Assembly: GCA_005804005.1 (NCBI GenBank)
Contig: SYPI01000257.1
Coordinates: forward strand, 1-7,200
Reading direction: 5' to 3'
DNA: 7,200 nt
From: Planctomycetia bacterium
Lineage (GTDB): Bacteria; Planctomycetota; Phycisphaerae; Phycisphaerales; SM1A02
Below the pieces are notes generated by a model that was given only the letters and a program-made list of their open reading frames with translations, searched no databases and was not told the DNA's origin. The position numbers were made by a program, and so were the translations under genes. Below, in pieces: positions 1 through 5,977 of the stretch. Numbering within the stretch: the stretch's first letter is position 1; each line of letters begins with the position of its first letter.

Positions 1-1374
1 AAGGAAGCCCTGCGCCTCCTGGAGAAGAAGATCACCCACGAGTTGGTCGCAGTCCACGGCATTCGCGCCGACGGCCGCCCGTTGAACCAGATCCGACCGC
101 TGGACATGTCAGTTGGCGTCTTCGCTCGCACGCATGGCTCGGCCTTCTTTCAGCGCGGTGAAACCCAGTCGCTGGTGACGGTCACCCTGGGCACAGTCAA
201 GGACGAGCAGATCGTCGACGGTCTGCTCCCCGAGTACGCCAAGAAGTTCTACCTGCACTACAACTTCCCCCCCTTCTGCACCGGTGAAGCCAGCCGCATC
301 AGCGGCCCGGGTCGCCGCGAGATCGGCCACGGCGCACTCGCCGAGCGCAGCCTGATGGGCATCCTGCCCGGCACCGAAGAGTTCCCCTACACGGTGCGCG
401 TCAGCAGCGACATCACCGAGTCCAACGGTTCTTCCAGCATGGCCAGCGTGTGCGGTGGCTGCCTAGCGCTCATGGATGCTGGCGTGCCTATCAAGGGCAC
501 CTGCGCCGGCATCAGCGTCGGCCGCTTCACCTCCGCCGACGGACGCGTCACCCATGTGACCGACATCATTGGCGAAGAGGATTTCTTCGGCGAGATGGAC
601 TTCAAGGTCTCGGGTACGCGAACCGGCATCACCGGCATCCAGCTCGACCTGAAGGCCCGCGGGCTGGCGGTGAGCGAGATTGCCACCATCTTCGCTCAGG
701 CCCGCGAAGGCCGCCTGTTCCTGATCGAGCAGATGGAGAAGGTGATCGAGAAGCCGCGCGCTGACATCAGCCCGTTGGCCCCACGCATCACCATCGTCAA
801 GATCGATCCGGAGAAGATCGGCAAGCTCATTGGCCCCGGTGGCAAGACCATCCGCGGGATTCAGGAGCGCACCGGCGCGCAGATCGACATCGAAGAGGAT
901 GGCACGGTCTTCATTGCCAGCGCCGACGCCGCCAAGGCCGCTCAGGCCCGGGCGGAAGTCGAGGCGCTTGGCGCCGAGATCAAGGCTGGCACGGTTTACG
1001 AGGGCAAGGTTGTCTCGATCAAGGACTTCGGCGCCTTCATCGAACTGGCCCCTGGCACCGATGGCATGTGCCACATCTCCGAGTTGGCCTACGGCTATGT
1101 GAAGTCGGTCACGGATGTGGTCAAGATCGGCGACGCTGTGCGCGTCAAGGTCATCAATGTTGATGACACCGGCCGAATCAAGCTCAGCCGCAAAGCTCTG
1201 CTTGAGCCGCCAGCGGACGCTGGTGGCGAGGGCGCTGGCGAGGGTCACGGCGAAGACCACGGCCACGGTGGCGGCGGACGGCGCGACCACGGCGGTGGTG
1301 GCGGTGGCGGACGCGGCGATCGAGGTCGCGGCGGCCACGGCGGCGGTCGCGGACGCGAGCGGGCCCACTCCTAG
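1..1374 (+). CDS. pnp: Polyribonucleotide nucleotidyltransferase (PNPase), 5'-truncated by window edge
   Basis: PNPase degrades RNA 3'->5' by phosphorolysis, releasing nucleoside diphosphates; it acts as a cytoplasmic trimer. The frame is open from base 1, so the first RNase PH domain lies outside the window and 457 residues remain. From the first visible codon: second RNase PH domain at about 18-235, with 'DGRPLNQIRP' near 22, 'SNGSSSMASV' at 141-150 (phosphate/active-site loop), and D194, D200 and K202 in the 'EEDFFGEMDFK' stretch, which match the catalytic Asp/Asp/Lys of E. coli PNPase. A KH domain follows at about 262-310 with its GPGG loop, then an S1 domain at about 330-398 ('GKVVSIKDFGAFIEL'). 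Beyond the usual end is an extra tail, about 402-457, rich in Gly, Arg, His and Asp with RGG-like steps. The TTG at 43 is internal, not the start. A strong terminator follows the TAG stop. The identification is secure; only the tail's role is unknown. Confidence 0.97.
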   Translation, partial: KEALRLLEKKITHELVAVHGIRADGRPLNQIRPLDMSVGVFARTHGSAFFQRGETQSLVTVTLGTVKDEQIVDGLLPEYAKKFYLHYNFPPFCTGEASRISGPGRREIGHGALAERSLMGILPGTEEFPYTVRVSSDITESNGSSSMASVCGGCLALMDAGVPIKGTCAGISVGRFTSADGRVTHVTDIIGEEDFFGEMDFKVSGTRTGITGIQLDLKARGLAVSEIATIFAQAREGRLFLIEQMEKVIEKPRADISPLAPRITIVKIDPEKIGKLIGPGGKTIRGIQERTGAQIDIEEDGTVFIASADAAKAAQARAEVEALGAEIKAGTVYEGKVVSIKDFGAFIELAPGTDGMCHISELAYGYVKSVTDVVKIGDAVRVKVINVDDTGRIKLSRKALLEPPADAGGEGAGEGHGEDHGHGGGGRRDHGGGGGGGRGDRGRGGHGGGRGRERAHS

Positions 1375-1395
1375 TCAGTCCCACGGATTCCAATC

Positions 1396-1434
1396 AGGAG
1401 CGGCCGGTGCCATAGGCGCCGACCGCTCCTTTTT
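1396..1434 (+). terminator. Rho-independent terminator after pnp
   Basis: An 8-bp perfect stem (aggagcgg 1396-1403 with ccgctcct 1423-1430) is followed by one C/A mismatch and a further 7-bp inner stem (1405-1411 with 1415-1421, one G-T wobble). This is closed by an ATA loop, and a run of five T ends at 1434. It starts 22 bases after the pnp stop, so it should end the pnp transcript and separate it from the cold-shock gene downstream. Confidence 0.9.
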
Positions 1435-1520
1435 CATGATCGCCATACGCCCTAAGGTGTGGCCCGATAGGCGGATCGGACGCCAGCCACTGGGGGTCCG
1501 CGATGGAGCACCGCGACCTG

Positions 1521-1568
1521 AAGAACCAGGCTTATGGCTAGAAGAACGGCCGCTCTCCTTGCAAGAAC
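1521..1568 (+). repeat. Three AAGAAC copies at exact 21-bp spacing
   Basis: AAGAAC occurs at 1521-1526, 1542-1547 and 1563-1568. The start-to-start distance is 21 bases both times, which is two helical turns, so the copies lie on one face of the DNA. Flanking bases are not conserved. They sit just upstream of, and partly within, the candidate promoter of the cold-shock gene. They could be operator half-sites or chance. Confidence 0.4.
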
Positions 1569-1587
1569 GCGGTTTTGGCACCACAAT
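1559..1587 (+). promoter_or_regulatory. Weak sigma-70-like promoter candidate for the cold-shock gene
   Basis: TTGCAA (1559-1564) and CACAAT (1582-1587) are separated by 17 bases and resemble -35 and -10 boxes, with mismatches in both. Transcription would begin at about 1594, leaving a leader of roughly 75 bases before the ATG at 1671. The match is poor enough that this is only a candidate. Confidence 0.25.
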
Positions 1588-1657
1588 CTGGAGGTTGAAT
1601 GGTTTGGTTGGACCGTGTCCCAGAAATTGCCACCCACGGGGGTGGTGCGAGTCGCGT

Positions 1658-1662
1658 GGAGG
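1658..1662 (+). promoter_or_regulatory. Shine-Dalgarno site of the cold-shock gene
   Basis: GGAGG lies 8 bases before the ATG at 1671. This is good spacing and supports the 83-residue form. A second GGAGG (1590-1594) lies only 4 bases before an in-frame ATG at 1599 and would give a 107-residue form. Confidence 0.65.
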
Positions 1663-1670
1663 CCACGTTC

Positions 1671-1922
1671 ATGTCGAGTCAAGAGCACCTTGAAAAAGTG
1701 GAAGGCACGGTCAAGTGGTTCGATGCCCGTAAGGGTTTCGGGTTCATTGTTGGGCCAGCCGGACAGGATGTGTTCGTGCACTACAGCGTGATCGAGCAGG
1801 AGCACGGATTCCGGACCTTGAAGGACGGCGAGCGCGTTCAGTACAGCGCTGCGCAAGGTGCAAAGGGTTGGGCCGCTACCTACGCCCGCGCCCTAGTCCG
1901 AGCGGAACTGCCGACTGCCTAG
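1671..1922 (+). CDS. Cold-shock-domain (CspA-like) protein
   Basis: This is a single cold-shock domain, an OB-fold that binds single-stranded RNA or DNA and typically acts as an RNA chaperone in the cytoplasm. From the ATG at 1671 it has 83 residues. 'GTVKWFD' is at 12-18, the RNP1-type motif 'KGFGFI' at 21-26, and the RNP2-type motif 'VFVHYS' at 34-39. The end 'GAKGWAATYARAL' is like the closing strand of the family, followed by a short tail. Usual family length is 65-75 residues. I chose 1671 because a well-spaced GGAGG precedes it and the domain then begins about ten residues in, as normal. An in-frame ATG at 1599, also with a GGAGG but closer, would add 24 residues of no recognisable fold. 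The histidine kinase GTG follows its stop after one base, so co-transcription is likely. Which csp paralogue it is cannot be told. Confidence 0.9.
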   Translation: MSSQEHLEKVEGTVKWFDARKGFGFIVGPAGQDVFVHYSVIEQEHGFRTLKDGERVQYSAAQGAKGWAATYARALVRAELPTA

Positions 1923-1923
1923 C

Positions 1924-2796
1924 GTGGTCGGATTCGGCGTGGTTTTCGCGACGCTTGGGGAGGCCGGTTTCGGCATTGTGAGTGTTCTCGTCGCTGGGGG
2001 TGTCGGTGCGGCGGTGGCGGCGCTCTCCGCGCGTAGCACCATCCGCCGCCGCGAAGCGCGCACTCGCCAGGCCGAGCGTCGCGCCGCCGACGCAGTGCGA
2101 CTGGCGGAACTGGGTTCGATGACTAGCGGCTTGGCTCATGAGATCAAGAATCCGCTCTCAACCATCGCCTTGCACGCCCAACTCCTGCGCGAAGATGTGC
2201 TGGACAGCGCCATGAAGGATGACGAGCGCGAGCGGGTCAGCCGCCGGGTCGACAGCCTGGCCCAAGAGTGCACGCGGCTGAAGGACATCCTGGAAGATTT
2301 CCTGCGCTTCGCCGGTCGGGTGAAACTGGACCCACACCAACTGGACCTTCGCGACGTGGTGCTGGATCTGGCCGACTTCTTCGAGCCGCAGTGTGGGCAG
2401 GCTGGCGTACTGCTTCGAAAGGACCTCGCTCCTGCGCCAGTCATGGCCCGGGTGGACCCCGGTCTGTTGAAGCAGGCCCTGCTGAATCTGGCGTTGAATG
2501 CCGTACAGGCCATGAAGGATCCCTCACCCGGGTCCGCGCCAAGCGAACTCATCCTCCGACTCGAGAGTGGTCCAGATGGGATCATCATCCATGTGATCGA
2601 CACCGGCCCAGGAATCGCTCCCGAGCGACGGGCGGAGGTGTTCCAGCCATATGTGACCAGCAAGCCGGGCGGCTCCGGGCTGGGTCTGGCGGTGGCCCGC
2701 CGCATTGTCGAAGAGCACGGCGGCCGGATCGAACTGCACAGCGAGCCGGGCCGTGGCAGCGACTTCGCCGTGCACCTGCCTCTGGCGGCGGGCTGA
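1924..2796 (+). CDS. Sensor histidine kinase, membrane-anchored, no recognisable sensor domain
   Basis: This is a two-component kinase that should autophosphorylate on His and pass the phosphate to a response regulator. Residues 1-36 are hydrophobic and Gly/Ala/Val-rich, fitting one weak membrane segment or hairpin, followed by Arg-rich 'RSTIRRREARTR' as a cytoplasmic anchor. The HisKA H-box is 'GLAHEIKNPLS' with H72. The HATPase_c domain has an N-box around N188/N192 ('LNLALNAVQAM'), G1 'DTGPGI' (226-231), an F-box-like 'VFQPYVTSK', and G2 'GGSGLGLAV' (249-257). All motifs needed for activity are present. At 290 residues it is short, with no PAS, HAMP or periplasmic domain. The type resembles NtrB/AtoS-like kinases in the catalytic part. 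The GTG start is the first possible one, one base after the cold-shock stop, and has no clear Shine-Dalgarno site, so coupled translation is plausible. GTG codons at 1939 and 1978 are alternatives. No response regulator is adjacent, so it is an orphan here. Confidence 0.92.
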   Translation: MVGFGVVFATLGEAGFGIVSVLVAGGVGAAVAALSARSTIRRREARTRQAERRAADAVRLAELGSMTSGLAHEIKNPLSTIALHAQLLREDVLDSAMKDDERERVSRRVDSLAQECTRLKDILEDFLRFAGRVKLDPHQLDLRDVVLDLADFFEPQCGQAGVLLRKDLAPAPVMARVDPGLLKQALLNLALNAVQAMKDPSPGSAPSELILRLESGPDGIIIHVIDTGPGIAPERRAEVFQPYVTSKPGGSGLGLAVARRIVEEHGGRIELHSEPGRGSDFAVHLPLAAG

Positions 2797-2808
2797 CGGC
2801 ACCCGCGG

Positions 2809-3957
2809 CTACTCCAGCCAGTCGCGGGCCTTCAGCCGCGCCGGGACATACTCCTCGGTCACATAAGAGATGTCCTTGGTGATCAGCGATTCAACTTCCA
2901 TCTTGAAGCCGTTGCGCAGCATCCGCTGAATCTCTTTCTGCCATGGCTTCTTGTCCACGAACCATGGGTAGCCAGCGATCTGCTTGGCCCGCTCAATGTC
3001 GCGATCGTTCAGTTCGATCTTCACATCATCGGTGAGCTCGCAGCGCTCATAGTCCTCGGCCCGGATGCCCAGAAACTTGGCGTCGGGGATGGCCAAACGG
3101 CTGGACTCGAAGGCCAGATTGATCGATCCCTGCTTGATGACGCTGAAAATGTAGTGCCCCCACGGGTCGCAATCGAGCAGGCAGTAGATCGGCAGCTTGA
3201 GTTCGTGATGCAGGCGCCACAGCAATCGGCGAACGCCGCGCGGCGGCTGGCCCGAGCCCTCGGTCAGGATGCAGTTGTGCTTTTCCCAGAAGCGGTCCTC
3301 ATTGAAGCGGCTCCAGACCGTGTCCTTCTCCACATGCAGCACGAACTTGGCGTCGCACTTGCCGAACTCCACCACTCCCGGCTCGCAGATCGATGGGATG
3401 GCGTATCCACCGGTCCCCATACGGCGGCAATCGATCTCGTCACCGTTGTCGCGCACAGTGATCGGCCCGACCATGGTGCCGCGCTTCTTGGCGAACAGAT
3501 GCAGGTTCTCGCGCAGCGCCTCCAGCGCCACCTCGATGTCCTCGAGGATGCCGTCGGACTCTTCCTGACCCTCAAATGTCTTCTCGCGGGTGCCGGGGAT
3601 GGTGTGCAGGCTCATGTAGTACATGCCGCGGAGACTGAGGGTCTTGCCAGCTTCGATCAGGTCTTTGCAACCCTTGGACAGCAGCACGGTCTGCATGAAC
3701 TTGCGGGCCTGCGCGGTATTGAAGAGGTTGCGCCGCTGGGTGGAGTCGCCCATTTCCAGCAGCCGCTTGCGGGCATTAAAACTGGTGTTGCTGAGTGAGC
3801 GCAACGGCACATCCACAAATGGATCAGTCTCGGCCAGCGATTGCCTTACCACCCGCGCGCCCAACTCGACAATTCCCTTGCGGGTCTGGGCGTCGGTGCG
3901 CTCGCTGAGGGCGCTGCGGGCTGCGCCCCTCGAATCAGTCGGTTTCTTCGCGGCCAT
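2809..3957 (-). CDS. top6A: DNA topoisomerase VI subunit A (Spo11-like)
   Basis: This is the DNA-cleaving subunit of the type IIB topoisomerase, an A2B2 enzyme. It breaks both strands through 5'-phosphotyrosyl links so that another duplex can pass, relaxing supercoils and unlinking DNA. The 382 residues match the usual size. In order: a basic Ala-rich N-terminus (1-28); the winged-helix CAP-like domain with 'LSLRGMYYMS', whose Tyr pair 113/114 holds the catalytic tyrosine (the second by comparison with Spo11); then the Toprim domain with E210 ('LHVEK') and D262/D264 ('DCDPWG'). The E-to-D distance of 52 and the DxD spacing match archaeal TopVIA (E197, D249, D251 in Methanocaldococcus jannaschii). 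'GSGQPPRGVRRLLWRL' (234-249) corresponds to the archaeal 'KGQPARATRRL' type segment. The ATG at 3957 has a strong upstream AGGAAGG. It lies 15 bases after the top6B stop, so the two form an operon. It converges with the histidine kinase, 12 bases apart. Confidence 0.94.
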   Translation of the reverse strand: MAAKKPTDSRGAARSALSERTDAQTRKGIVELGARVVRQSLAETDPFVDVPLRSLSNTSFNARKRLLEMGDSTQRRNLFNTAQARKFMQTVLLSKGCKDLIEAGKTLSLRGMYYMSLHTIPGTREKTFEGQEESDGILEDIEVALEALRENLHLFAKKRGTMVGPITVRDNGDEIDCRRMGTGGYAIPSICEPGVVEFGKCDAKFVLHVEKDTVWSRFNEDRFWEKHNCILTEGSGQPPRGVRRLLWRLHHELKLPIYCLLDCDPWGHYIFSVIKQGSINLAFESSRLAIPDAKFLGIRAEDYERCELTDDVKIELNDRDIERAKQIAGYPWFVDKKPWQKEIQRMLRNGFKMEVESLITKDISYVTEEYVPARLKARDWLE

Positions 3958-3960
3958 CGG

Positions 3961-3970
3961 CTTCCTTCCT
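3961..3970 (-). promoter_or_regulatory. Shine-Dalgarno site of top6A in the top6B-top6A gap
   Basis: Read on the minus strand, AGGAAGGAAG fills most of the 15-base gap between the top6B stop (3973-3975) and the top6A ATG (3955-3957). The AGGAAGG part (3964-3970) ends 6 bases before the start. Such close packing suggests translational coupling, which would help keep the two subunits in equal amounts. Confidence 0.75.
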
Positions 3971-3972
3971 GA

Positions 3973-5904
3973 CTACTTGCCTTCCTCGAACAAGCCGCCC
4001 TCGGGCGCCTTGCGCTCCTTCACCCGGAACGGGGCTGGGACCGTCGGCGTCTGGGCTGGCGCGGCGGGGGGCGTCGACCTTTTCGGCGTCTTCGGTTTGG
4101 CGGCCGCCGGACGACTCACCTTAGTCGGGCGCACCTCGGGGATCAGATCTGTTGGCGCCTCGGCCTGCTCAGCCGCGCCGATGCGCTCCGCCAGGATCAC
4201 CACATTGTCATCCTGCTCCAACTTCTTCTCGACCACATTGCCTTCATCATCGAGGTCCTGATCGGCCTGCTCGGTCTTGGTCTTGGCCAGCCGCGTCAGG
4301 GCATCGAACACCTTCTTGGCCGGAGTGCCGGTGATTCCCTCACAGGCCTTGGAGATCTCACCGATGTAGCGTTCGAAAATGTCGCGCCGGTCAGTCTCGT
4401 GCCTCATCCGCGCCCGGCGCTTGAGGTAAATGCCCAGTTTGCGGCCAGCTTCCTGCAGCGCCAGCTTCATCTCCTTGCGAATCTCGTCGTAGTCGGCAAT
4501 GGCCTCCTTCGACTCACTGGTGAACGGCACCCAAGCGCTGACCATGTGAATCATCACCACCAGACCGCCTTCGGGGGCGCTGTCCCGACTCTGACTCAGT
4601 CCGTAGGCGCGCCAGTTGGTATCGATCACCGACTTCCATGAGCAGCAGGCCGACTGCTGATAGAGCAACGGCACTCGATTGGCGAAGCGCAGAATTCGCG
4701 CCGGCTCTTCCTTGGGCAGTTCGCCGCCGTAGGCCAGACCGACTTCGATTTGAAATGGGTTGCCGCGGTAAACATCGGCGGGCCGCATGCTGGCCGAGAA
4801 GAACTCGGCCCGCACCCCGCGCAGCAGCCCCGAAAGCAGCGCCTTGGTTCCCATCGGCACCAGGCAGTCAGTCGGCGGCGCCATGATCTTCACAACCTGA
4901 ATCGCCTTGAAGATGGCCTCGGCCTCAGCGTGGCCGATGCGCCCGATCGTTGTGGTGTTCTTGACTTTGGCGTGATCGCAGATCGCTCGGGTCACCGAAG
5001 GCGAGACGCGGCAGAACTCCTCCTGCAGGAATGAGCCGATCGCCCGGCACTCGGTGCGCTCAATCATCTGGATGAGCGTGCCCAGTTCAATCCCCCGCGG
5101 GTGCGGCTTGATCTCTTTGGCCTCCGGCGGCAGTTCCTTCACGCTGCGCTGGAACTCCAGGCGGGTGGCATCCGGGGCGATGAAGGCGAAGCAGGCGTGC
5201 GGGTTGGCGATCGCCGTCTGCTCCAGATACTCGTCGACCGACTGCCGCCCCTTCTGGTAGCGGGCTTCCAGCTCGATAGTGACCTGCGTGCCGTGCCCCT
5301 GCGGAAACAACTCGTCCATCTCGGCGTGCTCAGTTTCCTTGACGATGTCGGCCCGGTTCTTGGAGGTGTCCATCTTCAGGATCACTTCGTGCGCGGGCTG
5401 CTGCTTGCCGGTCTTAGAAACGATGACCACTGGCTGACCGGTGGTCATGAGGCCGTACATGCCGGCGGCAGAGATACCGATCCCCTGCTGCCCACGACTC
5501 ATCTTCAGCCGGTGGAACTTGCTGCCATAGAGCAGGCGGCCAAACACATGCTCAATCTGGCGGCGAACAATGCCGGGGCCGTTGTCGCGAATCGTCACGC
5601 GAAACCGAGTCTCCGACTTCTGCCCAATCTCGACCGTGATCTCGGGGAGGATTCCAGCTTCCTCGCAGGCATCGAGCGAGTTGTCGACCGCCTCTTTCAC
5701 CGTGGTCAGCAGCGCCTTGCGGGGATTGTCGAAGCCCAGCAAATGTCGGTTCTTGGCGAAGAACTCGCTGACGGCGATCTCGCGTTGGCCAGAGGCCATT
5801 TCCTCCGCTGTGGAACCGCGAGGTTTCCTGGACTCGGGCTGTTTCCCGGCGGTCGCCTTGGCATCACTCACATCAGCATCCTTGCTACTCACGAGGGTGG
5901 GCAT
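3973..5904 (-). CDS. top6B: DNA topoisomerase VI subunit B (GHKL ATPase)
   Basis: This is the ATPase subunit of topoisomerase VI, which dimerises on ATP binding and drives strand passage by the A subunit. From the ATG at 5904 it has 643 residues. The GHKL domain (about 40-245) has an N-box 'EAVDNSLDACEE' (71-82) with the Mg-binding Asn, 'DNGPGI' (107-112), the glycine-rich ATP lid 'GQQGIGISAAGMYG' (138-151) and 'GHGTQV' (203-208). The H2TH-like middle (about 265-320) is followed by the transducer, with 'APPTDCLVPMG' (342-352) and 'RFANRVPLLY' (406-415), both typical of archaeal Top6B. The first 40 residues are poorly conserved in style. The last 100 (about 544-643) are acidic, then Pro/Ala/Lys-rich and probably disordered, making it longer than the 530 residues common in archaea. 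I prefer 5904 because AAGGA lies 7 bases upstream. The upstream ATG at 5997 has no usable Shine-Dalgarno site and would overlap the divergent ndk by 20 bases. Confidence 0.95.
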   Translation of the reverse strand: MPTLVSSKDADVSDAKATAGKQPESRKPRGSTAEEMASGQREIAVSEFFAKNRHLLGFDNPRKALLTTVKEAVDNSLDACEEAGILPEITVEIGQKSETRFRVTIRDNGPGIVRRQIEHVFGRLLYGSKFHRLKMSRGQQGIGISAAGMYGLMTTGQPVVIVSKTGKQQPAHEVILKMDTSKNRADIVKETEHAEMDELFPQGHGTQVTIELEARYQKGRQSVDEYLEQTAIANPHACFAFIAPDATRLEFQRSVKELPPEAKEIKPHPRGIELGTLIQMIERTECRAIGSFLQEEFCRVSPSVTRAICDHAKVKNTTTIGRIGHAEAEAIFKAIQVVKIMAPPTDCLVPMGTKALLSGLLRGVRAEFFSASMRPADVYRGNPFQIEVGLAYGGELPKEEPARILRFANRVPLLYQQSACCSWKSVIDTNWRAYGLSQSRDSAPEGGLVVMIHMVSAWVPFTSESKEAIADYDEIRKEMKLALQEAGRKLGIYLKRRARMRHETDRRDIFERYIGEISKACEGITGTPAKKVFDALTRLAKTKTEQADQDLDDEGNVVEKKLEQDDNVVILAERIGAAEQAEAPTDLIPEVRPTKVSRPAAAKPKTPKRSTPPAAPAQTPTVPAPFRVKERKAPEGGLFEEGK

Positions 5905-5977
5905 TCTGGCGTCCTTGCCTGCTCCTGAAGGGTACCTATCGGCCGAAGCCGTGCTTTCTGGTACCTTTCCGCCCCCA
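5905..5977. promoter_or_regulatory. Divergent control region between top6B and ndk
   Basis: This 73-base stretch must hold the start signals for both top6B (-) and ndk (+) if neither is transcribed from within the other gene. The top6B Shine-Dalgarno AAGGA is at 5912-5916 on the minus strand. GGTACCT occurs twice in the same orientation (5931-5937 and 5960-5966), each containing the palindrome GGTACC. The 8-base palindrome TCGGCCGA lies between them (5939-5946). I see no good -35/-10 pair in either direction. The ndk start has no Shine-Dalgarno site. Confidence 0.5.

Larger units (their letters stand above)
1435..1670 (+). other. Non-coding region between pnp terminator and cold-shock gene
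   Basis: No convincing conserved protein is encoded here on either strand. It holds three AAGAAC copies 21 bases apart, a weak promoter-like pair near 1559-1587, two purine-rich Shine-Dalgarno-like sites (1590-1594 and 1658-1662), and a 12-codon ORF (1503-1541) of doubtful meaning. It probably contains the promoter and 5' leader of the cold-shock gene. Its 3' part, from 1599, could be coding if the upstream ATG is used. Confidence 0.5.

Noticed and set aside
463..1368. 301-residue open frame on the - strand
   Set aside because: It is fully antisense to pnp. Its Ala/Leu/Asp-rich sequence mirrors PNPase codons and has no family motif.
1576..1591. Possible sigma-54 promoter (TGGCAC...)
   Set aside because: The -24-like TGGCAC is present, but the required GC at -12 is missing at the correct distance.
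1115..1693. 192-residue + frame covering the pnp tail and the following intergenic region
   Set aside because: It overlaps pnp in another frame, reads through the strong terminator, and has low-complexity Ala/Thr/Ser sequence.
1924..2796. Kinase as a second GHKL subunit of the topoisomerase system
   Set aside because: It shares the GHKL fold with Top6B, but the H-box HEIKNP and the N/G1/G2 arrangement mark it as a histidine kinase; proximity alone is no evidence of a link.
2788..2806. Hairpin gcggg/cccgc at the kinase end as a terminator
   Set aside because: It has only five pairs, a nine-base loop and no T-run on either strand.
3154..3798. 214-residue + frame
   Set aside because: It is antisense to top6A, whose catalytic motifs are unmistakable, and shows no domain of its own.
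5101..5928. 275-residue open frame on the + strand
   Set aside because: It lies entirely antisense to top6B, has no recognisable domain, and is the kind of long shadow frame that GC-rich codons create.
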